From Orobanche coerulescens (Eukaryota; Streptophyta; Magnoliopsida; Lamiales; Orobanchaceae), in assembly GCA_033398695.1 (NCBI GenBank), contig CM065802.1, positions 82,508,096-82,572,095 of the forward strand: 64,000 nucleotides of DNA, in the 5' to 3' direction. Position numbers and translations under genes: made by a program. The notes beneath the pieces are model-generated. The model was not told where the DNA came from, did no database searches, and saw nothing but the letters and a program-made list of their open reading frames with translations. Below are positions 10,441-21,520 of this stretch, in pieces. How positions within the stretch are numbered: position 1 is the stretch's first letter; the number at the start of each line of letters is the position of its first letter.

Positions 10441-11516
10441 TGAAGTGTGATTCCTTAGGTGCAACTTGGTATCTCGCACACACTCCAACAAAGATATGGA
10501 TATCGGGCCTGCTAGCCGTTAGGTACAGGAGCGAACCAATGAGCTTCCTGTAGAGTGATTGGTCAAACGGCTTTCCGGCTTCATCAGCACTAATTTGCAC
10601 GGAAGTGCTCATGGGGGTTGGCGAGGATTTGGAAGTGTTCATTCCAAATTTGTTGAGAAGCTCCTTGCTGTATTTCTCCTGGTTGATGAATATACCTGTA
10701 GGCATCTGCTTTATCTGCAAACCTAGGAAATAACTAAGTTCCCCCATCATACTCATTTCAAATTTGCTTTGCATGAGATGTGAGAACCTTCCTGTATTTT
10801 GAACAATGTTTTGTCGACAGCACCTTTCTCAAATCCGTTATTGGTTAGATACTGGGACAGGGTTTCGTACCAGGCTCTAGGGGCTTGTTTAAGTCCGTAC
10901 AGCGCTTTCCTTAGCCTGTAAACTAGATCGATACCGTCCGTGTTGGCAAACCCTGGTGGTTGTTCAACATAAACTTCTTCTGTAAGCTCTCCATTCAGGA
11001 AAGCACTCTTGACGTCCATTTGGTATACGATAAAATTCTTATGGGCGGCAAAGGCTAAAAATATCCTGATGGCTTCTAGTCTCGCTACAGGGGCGAAGGT
11101 TTCATCATAGTCGATTCCTTCTTCCTGACAATAGCCTTGTGCTACTAGTCTGGATTTGTTTCTTATGATAAGTCCATTTCCATCCTTTTTGTTTCGAAAT
11201 ACCCATTTGGTTCCTATAACCGATTTGTGTGTCTGGCCTCTGGGTACAAGATACCATACATTGTTTCTTTCAAACCGTTAAGCTCTTCTTCCATAGATGT
11301 GATCCAATGAGAGTTGTTAAGAGCGTCTATGGTCGAAACAGTTCGGATTGGGCTAAGAATACACGATAGTGCACATATTGAGTCTCCTAAGTTCGGATTG
11401 AGATTTCCATTCAGAAACCGTGAGACTTCGAGATTAGATTCTTCTTGTGCACAAAGTACATTTCCTTGTGTACTGTATTCTCCTACGAGTAGAAACACCT
11501 GCATTAATGTTTCCAA
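10421..11516 (-). pseudogene. SIRE-A reverse transcriptase, active-site motif deleted
   Basis: Copia RT motifs in order: [14 protein letters not shown], then [40 protein letters not shown] (11019-10790), then MMGELSYFLGLQIKQ, KYSKELLNKFGM and GSLLYLTASRPDI (10774-10421). The segment with the catalytic YVDD is missing: at about 10788 the frame jumps from KIQEG to the sequence for [10 protein letters not shown]. In SIRE-B the same interval holds 76 extra bases including YVDD (21140-21215). The deletion also shifts the frame, so this RT cannot work. RT copies the genomic RNA into DNA. Confidence 0.85.
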
Positions 11517-11849
11517 TGATCAGCTCTTGCGGGTGATCTCTCAACCATCTTCGGTCGGGTTCTAGTTCGTGGTCCCGTCTTCAGATCGGAAGTTTCGTGG
11601 GAACGGCTTCACTTGTACATGCGGCTTGACTTCATCCACATCGATTCTTACAGTGCGGGGTTGATTTCTAAATCAACTACGGGTTCAATGGGTGTAGGTG
11701 GATCCAAGATAGATAGATGGTGAATGTCCTGAGTGATATTATCTACTCCCGTAGGGTCATGGTGTGGTTCGTCGAACACTACATGAATCGATTCCTCGAT
11801 CGTCACCTCCTTTTATTAAAGATTAAAGCTTTGCCGACGGAGGAGTATC

Positions 11850-12640
11850 CTACGAATATTCCTTCATCCGATTTTTCATCAAATGTTCTCGTTGGTCCTT
11901 CCCATTGTTCAATACGTAACACCCGCATCCAAAATGTGAAAATACGAAACTAATGGAGTTTTGTTGTTCCATACCTCGTAAGTCGTTTTGTTGTGATGCT
12001 TGTTGACGATACAGGTTTTGAGTGTAGCATCTTTGTATTGGTTGCTTCACCCCGAAACGCCGCGGCAATTTGCTTTCGGCAATCATTGTCCTAGTTGCAT
12101 CTTTCAACGTCCTATTCTTTCGCGGCAACACCATTTTGTTGAGGTGTACAGGCAATGAGTACTCGTCTTTGTATGCCATTCTCCGAACAGTATTGCTCTA
12201 CAAAGCGGTTAGTGAATTCAAGACTCTATCGAACGAATGCACACGATACTCGATGCTTTTTCATTCGCAACTTTCTCAGAGCTCGGGCGACTTGATGTTG
12301 TTTCCTTCTTCTTGCTAAGAAAGATCGTCAAGCATACCCGGAATAATCATCAACAACAACCATACAATATTTCTTACCTCCCAAACTTACCGGGTCTACA
12401 AGACCGTAGAGATCCATGTGTAGCATTTCCAATACTCTTTGGGTTGAAAGGTAGGATTTGCTCTTCGAGTTGACTTGATTTGCTTGCCTTTACGGCATGG
12501 TCCGCATGACGTCCTTTTGAATGACACATCCGCAAACCTCTTACCATACCTGTCTTGAAAGCTTGTTGATCGTCTTGAAGTTGACGTGAGACATCCTCTT
12601 GTGCCATAGCCGGCTAAGATCTGCAGTGCCTTTGGCAACC
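11850..12640 (-). pseudogene. SIRE-A integrase with pre-integrase zinc region
   Basis: The minus strand encodes, across frames, LWHKRMSHVNFKTINKLS (HHCC region, about 12610), CGPCRKGK, LHMDLYGLVDP and VVVDDYSGY (core with the first Asp, about 12430-12340), FTNRFVEQYC, TPQQNGVA, NRTLKDATRTMIAESKLP, and the copia tail FGCGCYVLNNGKDQ...FDEKSDEGIFVGYS near 11990-11850. Integrase inserts the cDNA and here lies before RT, as in Ty1/copia. Several frameshifts (about 12300, 12180 and 11950) break it, and the part around the second Asp is shortened. Confidence 0.75.
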
Positions 12641-12779
12641 AAACATGGAATTGAGGAGCTCATAGGCTTCGATCGAATGTACATATTACGATCCGCTTCC
12701 TGTAAGCACAACTTCCTTGGTTTGGGTGTTCTTGACTCTCTGACGATCTATATAGAACTTCACCGAGAACTGTTTATCA

Positions 12780-13060
12780 CGTAATCGGCTAATACTAAGT
12801 AGATTATACTGTAAGCCTTCAACATATGCGACATCGGTGACTTTGAATTTCCCGACAAGTAGGTTTCCTTTCCTCTTGTTCTTCCTTTAGATTTATCACC
12901 GGCGAACTTTCGGACCGCGACCTTCTACAAAATCGATAGCTTGCTCCTGTCTCCGATCATGTGACGAGCATCCACTATCGAAGTACTGTATCCTCCTCTA
13001 GAATGTCCCGTAACAAAGAAATTAAGTAGATTTAGGTCCCCTTTGATTTTTGGGTCCATA
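12780..13060 (-). pseudogene. SIRE-A protease region
   Basis: Around 12990-12950 the minus strand encodes YFDSGCSSHMIGD across a frame change; this is the aspartic protease active site of copia elements (D-S-G). Near 12900, KVAVRKFAGDKSK follows, then VTDVAYVEGLQYNLLSISR (12840-12790), which opens the pre-integrase segment. The protease cuts the Gag-Pol polyprotein. The homologous motif in SIRE-B has lost the Ser-Gly pair (19282-19326). Confidence 0.6.
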
Positions 13061-13099
13061 TATGTTAGTTCCTTTAGGTACCCGATTTTCTGACAGAAT

Positions 13100-15277
13100 T
13101 GGTTTCTTGTAGGATGTACTCGTACAAGATTGCGGTATCTACGGGGCATATCCGTAGTTGTTATAATCATGATAATTATTATGCATGTAAAATTCAGGAT
13201 TATTATTATTCCAAGATTTAATGCCGCTAGGAGGTGGAGCCATTTTCCTAGGCCTAACAGCCTTGTCTTCTCGGGTCTCCAGTTGGATTCCCAATGCCGT
13301 TGTTGATACCGAATCGGCATCTCATTGTCTTGAGGGATAACGGGGCTCTGTATCAATACCTAGGTGCACTGCATCGATAGTACCGCTGCCGTGCGGGCCT
13401 TTGGTTGGATACGACCTTCCTTCGAACGGCAGTGTTGACGCTGTTGATATGCTCGGGAGCATGCCGTTGAGTGCGCCTCACAAAGTTGAAATGGCTTATG
13501 ATTCCGCTGTCTGGTATAGGTTTGCGGGGCGGAATGGCGACTTTGGTTTTCTGCAAAGAGTTCCTTTATGGGACTAGGAACATCTTCCGATTCGAATGTG
13601 TTCCACACTCTTGACGAACACAAGACTAGTTTTACCTTTATTCGAACATGAGCCGTATCCTAAGCCACTTTTATCATGAGCATGTTGCCCAAGGTGCTCG
13701 AAATTTCTTCCATTCTTTTGGACGATTTTTCAAAAGACTTCAGAATGGTCTCAAGTTCAGTTTCTCGCTTCTCGAGAGTTGTAATTTTGGTTTGTAGTAG
13801 AACCAAATCATTTGTCTTGCTCTCATTATGGGTTTTAACTGCATTTAGTTCATGAGCAAGTTGATGATTGCTCTCCATGAGTTTTTCGAAATCGACCTTG
13901 CTGGTTTCACAATCAAGAGACATATTATCATAGTTTATCTTCAGCAAGTCATTCTCATCTTTCAGCTCTAGATTTGTTAATTGAAGCTGTATATTCTCAG
14001 TTTTTAGACTCTCATGGGCTTTTTGAATGTTTTTGAATTCATTCATCATATTTTCGAAAGTATGAGATGCATTAGGTGGAATAACTGAGGTTGAACTTAC
14101 CTCATCGTCGCTGTCTTCACCTTCTGGAACATCTTTAGCCATAAAGCACATGTATGCTTTATCATCGAACTCATCGTCAGATGAATCACTTTCAGTGACC
14201 ACCTGAAGACATTCTGCAGATTTGGATGGTGTGGGGAGGCTTCGATTCTCCAATCGTGGCCCCGAGCTTGTCTTTCCAAGCACGTCTTCTTTCATCTCGC
14301 TCTTGTTGCTCGGCCTCCTGCAACCTTTGGACTTTGGGATGAGGACATTTGTTTGCATAATGACTGGTTTCTCAGATTATAACACGAGTTAGCATCAGGA
14401 TGATGTTTCGATTTACCTTGTTGATGTGTTTGGGCTCGTAGGAGTCTTTCCAGACTGTTTGATGAACTTTTGAACTTATGCATTAGAAGCGCCATTTCAT
14501 CTTGTGACGGGATGTCGTCGTCATTGTCGGCACTCTTGTGACCGGGCTTCGACGAGCTAGGCATGCCGTGTCGACGGTTCGATACAGCGGCGAGAGCTGT
14601 GACCTTGGAAGGAGATTCTTGACTTTCTCTCTTCGTCGATGTCATACTCAAAAGCCTTAAGGTCGAGAAGAGATCAAAAGTGGATATTTCATTAAGATTA
14701 CATGAAACACGCATAGTGTGGTCTTAATGTCCCATCGGGCCGAGAGATCGAAAATTTTTAAGTTCTTCTCCTTTTGGGTGTAAATCTTGCCCAACGCTTC
14801 AAGTTCACCAACAATACCAAGAAATGAGGTCAAGTTCCTCAAGTGTTTCCGTTGGTTTCATTTCGAAAGATTCAATCTTGAGTGAGTTTTGAAATTTTGT
14901 TTTCTTTTGAGAGCTCGGTTCCTCACAAATTAACTTGAGTTTATCCTGCATTTCTTTGGGTCGCTTTGGCTCTTTACCTTTGAGAACGTGCCTTTGTCAA
15001 GAGTGACAAATAACGCGTTCTTAGCCACGTTGTCTAGGTTGGCTCGCTTCCTTTCATCGGTTGTCCATTGCTCGCGTTCCTTCTCGAGCATTTCAGCATG
15101 GGCTTGGCCCTCAATCCTTGCGGCTGGATTGACCTTCATAATCTTGATCGGACCATCCTGTATAACAAAGATCATCTCTTCGTGCATTGCTGCAAGATGA
15201 GCTTCCATTCTAATTCTCCAGTCGTCAAATTCGTTAATAGAGAACATAGGGACTTTGTTAATCATAGAGGTATCCAT
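13100..15277 (-). pseudogene. SIRE-A gag
   Basis: Starts at ATG 15277: FDDWRIRMEAHLAAMHEEM, VIQDGPIKIM and RANLDNVAKNALFVTLDKGT are the N-terminal copia Gag (UBN2-like) signature. Next come NLNEISTFD and SQDEMALLMHKFKSS, then a CCHC zinc knuckle near 14391-14340 (C-Y-N, H-Y-A-N-K-C, broken by an indel), an acidic stretch ESDSSDDEFDDKAYMC, and a long coiled coil (about 14080-13680). The coiled coil after the zinc knuckle fits Sirevirus Gag. Frameshifts lie near 14930, 14660 and 14360. Gag forms the particle and packages RNA. SIRE-C carries the same gag at 42290-44449. Confidence 0.75.
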
Positions 15278-15370
15278 ACTGATAATATAGAAATGAAAGA
15301 AACTGTTTTGAAAATAAGTGATTTGAATCTGATTCGGTTAAAAGAAATACGACTGATTCTTTTTAGAATC

Positions 15371-15386
15371 AACCGCTCCGATACCA
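15371..15386 (-). other. SIRE-A primer binding site
   Basis: On the minus strand TGGTATCGGAGCGGTT follows the 5' LTR after two bases. It resembles the initiator-Met tRNA primer site TGGTATCAGAGC with one change. Confidence 0.8.
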
Positions 15387-15388
15387 CT

Positions 15389-16539
15389 TGTTGGCCACTT
15401 AAGTATACTGGATACAGTTTGGAAAAAGTAGTTTAAACAACAAACTGTATGGAATCTAAATCTGAGTGCGTAGCGGAAGTCTTGGATACAGTTAGTTGCT
15501 GTGGATACAGCAACAGAGTATTAGGTGTATACTTAATATATCACAGTAATTTCAAACAGTAAAAGCTGAAGGTAAATGACACAGTAATTTAAGTGGTTCG
15601 AGGTAAACCCCTCTACGTCCACTGGTCCTCCACACAGAGTAAAAGTTTATTATATAATTATCGCACACAACTACGTAATTATAAACAAACCTATCCTTGT
15701 ATCGTTCACATGCATTGATACAAAGAATATCACTTTCAACCGCTCACACAGATTGGTTAAAGCTTCCTTCTTGACTAGCTTCTTCACACACGGTTCCAAA
15801 GCTTCGTCCTTATTCGTCCCACACAGTGTCGAATAACTTGTTGAGTTCACACAGAGCTCGGTTTTACACGTAGGTAAAATGTTAGGTAACCTGTAAGAAC
15901 AAGCACTTTGAGTATCAAGATCCGATGATAGTTGTTCTTGATGTATGAGCACCGTATATCTCTTTCGTTCTAACTTGCGGTTTGCTCGGAGATATGTTTG
16001 CTCGATGATAACTTTGATAGCTTTGAGAGTTATATTACTTGGGGTTCGTAATTGGTAATCGATCTTCAATGTCTTCAAGGATATATATAGCCTCAAGAAA
16101 GTATCCGTTGAGATGTCCGTTTGAATAAGATTTCCTTCAACGGAATATGACATGATCCGGATTTCGCGGATTCTCAAGATTCGAAGACCGATGTATTTAA
16201 ATACTTTATCCTTGAGTATTTAAATACTTCTTTGTTCAACGGGACTTGACTTGTGTTCTTTCTTGTCCTTTTGTGAATCGTATGGAAGGTGACTGTATTT
16301 AGGCATCGAGACAGCTTTTCCATACTTGATCTTTTACAAGTCTTCTTGTCAGATCGACGAGCTTCACTTATGCTGATTCGATGATGGTCTACGATACATG
16401 ATAAATCCTTGAATCCTCGATACAGTTTTCCATACTGTATTTGGCATATATGTCAAAACCTTTTCAATAACAAATAACAATCGATACAGGGATCGGGTAT
16501 CCCGGCTGAATCGATACAGGGTGTTTGTTTTTCCTAACA
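15389..16539 (-). repeat. SIRE-A 5' LTR
   Basis: 1,151 bases, the direct-repeat partner of 4407-5558. It abuts the primer site on the left and, one base after its right end, an inverted partial copy of itself. Confidence 0.95.
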
Positions 16540-16540
16540 A

Positions 16541-17370
16541 TTAAAGTATTTAAATACTGTCAGTCTTCAAATCTTCAGAATCCCGCGAAATCCGGATCAT
16601 GTCATATTCCCGTTGAAGGAAATCTTATTCAAACGGACATCTCAACGGATACTTTCTTCAGAGGCTATATATATCCTTGAAGACATTGAAGATCAGTTAC
16701 CAATTACGAACCCCAAGTAATATAACTCTCAAAGCTATCAAAGTTATCATCTGAGCAAAACATATCTCCAGAGCAAACTGCAAGTTAGAACGAAAGAGAT
16801 ATACAGTGCTCATACATCAAGAACAGCTATCATCAGATCTTGATACTCAAAGTCATTGCTCTTACTCGGTTACCTACCATTTTACCTCTCGTGTAAAACC
16901 GAGCTCTGGTGAACTCAACAAGTTATTCGACTGTGTGGGACGAATAAGGACGAAGCTTTGGAACCGTGTGTGAAGAAGCTAGTCAAGAAGGAAGCTTTAA
17001 CCAACTGTGTGAACGGTTGAAAGTGATATTCTTTGTATCAATGCGGTGAACGATACAAGGATAGGTTTGTTTATAATTACGTAGTTGTGTACGCAGAATT
17101 ATATAATAAACTTTTACTCTGTGTGGAGGACCAAATGGACGTAGAGGGGTTTACCTCGAACCACTTAAATTACCGTGTTATTTACCTTCCGCTTACCGTT
17201 TGAAATTACTGTGATATATTAAGTATACACTAAATACTCTGTTGCTGTATCCACAGCAACTAACTGTATCCAAGACTTCCGCTACGCACTCAGATTTAGA
17301 TTCCATACAGTTTGTTGTTTAAACTACTTTTTCCAAACTGTATCCAGTATACTTAAGTGGCCAACAAGTG
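16541..17370 (+). repeat. inverted partial SIRE LTR joined to SIRE-A
   Basis: About 825 bases match the reverse complement of LTR positions 4407 to about 5231, ending in GGCCAACA at 17366. The next four bases, AGTG (17367-17370), equal the reverse complement of the two-base spacer and first two bases of the primer site, so the copy extends from an LTR just into the PBS. The outer 330 bases of the LTR are missing. The 79-bp target duplication follows at once. It differs from both SIRE-A LTRs by scattered changes, so it may come from another family member. Confidence 0.9.
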
Positions 17371-17449
17371 TCGTTCTTTCGATTCTGGGAGATAAATCAT
17401 AATGTATATGCTTATCTCAGTTATTGGTATGTTCGAGTATCAAGGTTAC
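17371..17449. repeat. 79-bp target duplication, right copy
   Basis: Identical to 4328-4406. It joins the inverted LTR to the remainder of the LARD-A LTR. Confidence 0.95.
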
Positions 17450-17737
17450 ATTATGGTAAAGACGAGGATATGAGTATCTATAGTTCATTGTTCGTTTGGA
17501 TCGCCGAGCATTGAGGATAATCGTCGGTGATGGTTTGATATCGAGATTTCTCCCGAAGGACTCGGGGCAAGTATCTTATATCGATTCAGTTAGAGTTAGT
17601 GATTTGATCATGCGTATCATCATTCATGTTGTCGAACATGAGGTCGTCTTAATTGATTTGTCATATTGTCGTTCATGTTGCGTATGATGATGAACATAAT
17701 GTTTTGCATATGTGTATGCATATTATGTTGTTTATGT

Positions 17738-18032
17738 TGTGTTGATCCGATGGGATCGCGCGATCTATGCTGAGGGCGCTGGATCGGATGTCCACCTCGT
17801 GTTGGTCCGACGGGATCATCTTGGGATCTATGCTGAGGGCGCTGGATCATTGGACGGGTTTTTCCACCTCGTGTTGGTCCGACGGGATCATCTTGGGATC
17901 TATGCTGAGGGCGCTGGATCGTTGGATTACCCAGTATTGTGTTATTGTTGTGCATATGTATATTGTTGGTTATCCACCTCGTGTTGATCTTGTAGGATCA
18001 TCTTGGGATCTATGCTGAGGGCGCTGGATCAT
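17738..18032 (+). repeat. tandem repeat in the LARD-A LTR, 4 units
   Basis: Units of about 50-55 bases with the core GGGATCTATGCTGAGGGCGC and a CCACCTCGTGTTGGTCCGAC spacer, starting near 17738, 17797, 17866 and 17974. The Gypsy-1 LTRs have the same repeat on the minus strand: two units at 25341-25454 and one at 32694-32734. Confidence 0.85.
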
Positions 18033-19013
18033 GGGATTTCCATTGAGTATACATAGTTGTTATTGTTTTTGAGCATATTGACGTTGTCATATGAGTATGC
18101 ATTTGTAGGTCTTGTGTTAGGACCTTGTCCGTATTGCATTGTTCTGATCTCGGATTAGACTGATATGATTATCGTGGCACATCATATCTCGAGGTATGTT
18201 CCATATTTTCTTTGGTCTTGTCTTTGGTGGACAATCGGTTACTGTCTTGGGATTTGATGATATTATTCGATGGATCGTATTGGTCAGAAATGGTAGATTT
18301 CCGTATCGTGAATTGGTTATGATAGTTTGAGGATCTTGAGTATTGTTTGAGGTACAATACAGATATTATATTCGAGTTTATCGGTTAATCGAGTATGAGA
18401 TGTGAAACTGTGACAATGGTTATTCTGATGAATTACGTGATTAAGTAAAGTTATGGCGGTAAGACTACGTTGGTCGTATTCTTATGTTGTATTCTCATTG
18501 GTATGTAATTATTAATGTTTTGTGACGGTTATCATTGTTGGATATTATGGCTGACCCCGTCGTGGGATTTCTTTTTAGGTTCTTGGAGTATCGAGCTTGT
18601 AGCGGTCGTGAAGAGATGAGCTTCCCGGAGGATACTGGCTAGGACATGTTTATTTCCATTGAGTTTCTTGATTGGTTCTTGTATTCCGCTGCTAGAGTAT
18701 CTTTATGGTTGGTCTTTTTCCGCTGCGTGAGTATTTTGAAATGCTCTTTTGGTATCTGGTAACTGAGGTTACTTTGGAAATCATTTTCTAAACTTTTGCG
18801 TGTCGGCCGTTTGGCCTTGCGATTTCAAATGAGTTTTTACGATGGTTTTTGATAAATGGATTTTATAAATCTTCGAATGTTTTTAATAGATAATACCGTC
18901 GTTAGCCTCTTGGGCGTTTTGTAAATGTTTGCGAAAATTTCCTTCAGCCTTGTGGGTTCCATCTCGGGGCCCACGGCGCTGTAATATTTCCGGTCGGCTC
19001 TGGGGGTGTTACA

Positions 19014-19400
19014 ATAGATGTCCTCATCCTAAAGTGGAGAAGTTTCCCGAAGCTGAGCAACAATAAAAGGACGAGAATAGGCGCATCTGGAGAAATAAGC
19101 TAAAGGCTCTGATCGTAGAATAAGAAGCCTCGCCCACACCGATCGAAATAGAGGAGTGCCTACAGGCAATCACTGACAGTGACTCCTCCGATGATGAAAT
19201 CAAGGATAAAGCCTACATGTGCTTTATAGAAAAAGAATAGGATGATGATGAAGACAGTGAGGATGAGGATATCAAGGACAAGGACATCTGGTATTTCGAT
19301 AACAAATGTTCTCGCCACATGACATGAGTCACCAAGTTGTCTGATGTAGAAGGTCGCGGTCCAAAGGTGCAATCCGGTGCAAATCCAAAGGAAGAACAAT
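19014..19400 (+). pseudogene. SIRE-B gag C-terminal part and protease remnant
   Basis: Begins inside the zinc knuckle (CPHPKVEKFPEAEQQ), then ECLQAITDSDSSDDEIKDKAYMC, the acidic segment also found in SIRE-A Gag. The coiled coil that follows in SIRE-A is absent, so a deletion joins the acidic part to the protease. At 19282-19326 the reading is DIWYFDNKCSRHMT, where a working copia protease has D-S-G; Ser-Gly is replaced by Asn-Lys and a stop follows. This copy could not process its polyprotein. Confidence 0.65.
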
Positions 19401-19413
19401 AGGGAAATGAACC

Positions 19414-19860
19414 ATGCTTGTAGTAAAATTCAAAGTCGCCGATGTACCCTACGTAGAAGGATTACAGTACAATCTACTTAGCATTAGCCAGTTTTGTGAC
19501 AAACAGTTCATGGTCAAATTCTATGCAGATCATTGTAGGGTAAAGGATACCAAAACCAAGCAAACTATCCTTACAGGAAGTCGGTCAGGTAACATGTATA
19601 TTGCTGACTTGAAACCCACTAGTACCATAATTCCTTATTTTGTTTCCAAAGGCACTTCAGATCAAAGATGTGTATGGCACAAGAGGCGCAGAATTCACAA
19701 ATCTCTTTATAGAGCAATACTGTGCGGACAATGTCATACAACATGAATACTCAGCAGCCCGTACTCCTCAACAGAATGGTGTTGCCGAGCGAAAGAACAG
19801 GACGCTAAAGAAAGAAACAAGAACCATGTTAGCTGCAAGCAAGTTGCCACAACATTTTTA
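19414..19860 (+). pseudogene. SIRE-B integrase with N-terminal half deleted
   Basis: ADVPYVEGLQYNLLSISQFC opens the pre-integrase region. At about 19688 the HHCC segment (VWHKR) jumps straight to GAEFTNLFIEQYCADN. The stretch with CGPC, the first catalytic Asp and VVDDYSGY, present in SIRE-A, is gone. The distal part TPQQNGVAERKNRTLKKETR is well kept (second half of the catalytic core, with Glu). The stop at 19860 follows KLPQHF. Integration activity is not expected. Confidence 0.7.
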
Positions 19861-20250
19861 GGGAAAAGCAACAAATACATCGTGCTATACACAAAATCGC
19901 TGTATCATCAACAAGCACCACAACAAAACAGCATATGAGGTATGGAACAATAAAACTCCAATGGTTGCATACTTTCACATATTTGGATGTAGGTGTTATG
20001 TTCTCAAAAATGGGAAGGATCAACTGAAGACCTTCGATGAAAAGTCAGATGAAGGTATTTTTGTTAGATACTCCTCTGTCAGCAAGGCATTTAGGATAAT
20101 CAACAAAAGGAAGCTGACAATAGAGGAATCAGTCCATGTAGTTTTTGATGAACCCCATTACGACCCTACAAGAATAGAAGACCTAACCCAAGTGTCCAGA
20201 CGCTATCTATTGGAGAAATCCCACAGACTCATAATGAACCTGTTGTGATC
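19861..20250 (+). pseudogene. SIRE-B integrase C-terminal region
   Basis: Encodes NTSCYTQNRCIINKHHNKTAYEVW across a stop, then FHIFGCRCYVLKNGKDQLKTF, FDEKSDEGIFVRYSSVSKAF and VHVVFDEPHYDP. These are the conserved copia integrase C-terminal blocks between the core and RT. One stop separates it from the preceding part. Confidence 0.75.
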
Positions 20251-20375
20251 TTGAAATTAATCCCACCGCTGTAAGAATAAAAGAAGTGGTTGAAGCTGAT
20301 GCTGAAGAAGCTGAAGCCGAAACTACTGCTCATTAGGACACGACAAGGGTTGACAAACTAGAACCCGATAGGAGG

Positions 20376-21520
20376 TTGTTAAGAGATGACCCTCATGGGC
20401 TAATAATTGGAGATATTGATGTTGGTGTGTCCGCCCGTATAAAAATACAGAGTACACAAGGAACTGTACTCTGGGCACAGGAGGAGACAAATTCTAAAAA
20501 GTCTAAATTCCCTGTATGGAAATCCGAAGCAGAACTTAGAAGACTTGCTACGTGCACTCTATCTGTATTCCTAACACTGTCTGAACCAGTTTCGACCAAT
20601 AAGGCTCTTAACAATTCTCACTGGATCACTTCTATGGTAGAAGAGCTCAACAGTTTAGAGAGAAATAATGTTTGGTACCTAGTCCCTAGACCATTCCATC
20701 AAGCAGTCATAGGAACCAAATAGGGATTCCAGAACAAAACGGACGAAAACGGACTTGTTATTAGGAACAAATCCAGATTAGTCGCCCAAGATTACAGACA
20801 GGAATGAGGAATAGATTATAATGAATCTTTTGCCCCTGTAGCAAGACTAAAAGCCATTAGGATATTTCTAGCATTTGCAGCTCATAAGAATTTCATCGTA
20901 TATCAAATGGATGTTAAGAGCGCAGTCCTGAATGAAAACCTAGCTGAAGAAGTTTATGTTGAACAACCTCCAGGGTTTGTCAACACAGAAGGTGGATACC
21001 TTGTGTACAGGCTAAGGAAAGCGCTGTATGGACTCAAGCAAGCACCTAGGTCATGGTATGAAACTATGTCACTATATCTCATCAATAATGGATTTGAGAA
21101 AGATGCAGTCGGCAAAACCCTCTTTAAAATCCAAGAAGGTGATGATCTTCTCATGGTATAAATATATGTAGATGATATTATTTTTAGTTCAACTAACCTT
21201 TATTTGTGTCAAAAGTTCTCTCATCTCATGCAAAGTCAATTTGAAATGAATATGATGGGGAGAACTTACCTATTTCTTAGGATTGCAGGTTAAACAACTT
21301 CCTACAAGAATATTCATCAATCAGGAGAATTACAGCAAGGAGCTGCTCAACAAGTTCGGGATGAATACTTCCAAGTCCTCATCTACCCCTATGAGCACTT
21401 ACATACAGATAAGTGCTGACGAAGATGGAAAGCCGGTTGATCAATTACTCTACAAGAAGCTTATAGGCCCACTTCTATACCTAATAGCCACCAGGTTTGA
21501 TATCAATTTGATGTAGGAGT
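20376..21520 (+). pseudogene. SIRE-B reverse transcriptase
   Basis: Copia RT blocks in order: [33 protein letters not shown] (20825-20870), [36 protein letters not shown], the catalytic YVDDII at 21165-21182, MMGRTYLFLRIAG-like sequence with a frame change, NYSKELLNKFGM and GPLLYLIATRFDI. An in-frame stop lies two codons before YVDD. Further stops lie near 20720 and 20805 (ETG replaced by a stop). All motifs needed for catalysis can be found, unlike SIRE-A, but not in one frame. Confidence 0.8.

Larger units (their letters stand above)
4407..16539 (-). mobile_element. SIRE-A: complete Ty1/copia (Sirevirus-like) element
   Basis: A 12.1 kb minus-strand element: 5' LTR 15389-16539, primer site, gag, protease, integrase, reverse transcriptase, RNase H, a spacer with PPT-like modules, a separate post-pol ORF, PPT and 3' LTR 4407-5558. 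The domain order (integrase before RT) makes it copia. The length, coiled coil in gag after the zinc knuckle and a long ORF after pol point to the Sirevirus (SIRE/Maximus) lineage. It is defective: frameshifts throughout and a deletion over the RT active site. It lies inside the LARD-A LTR. Confidence 0.85.
17371..19013 (+). mobile_element. LARD-A 3' LTR, second part
   Basis: Continues the LTR interrupted at 4406 and ends GGGGGTGTTACA at 19013. The next bases (ATAGATGTCCTCATCC) are the zinc-knuckle codons of SIRE-B gag, so LARD-A sits in that gag. A left target duplication would be outside the window. Apart from the tandem repeat at 17738-18032, the part from 18040 on shows no gene. Confidence 0.75.

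Noticed and set aside
4407..16539. simple 5-base target duplication for SIRE-A (GTTAC)
   Set aside because: GTTAC is on the left, but the right junction restarts 74 bases upstream of it, so the true duplication is 79 bases.
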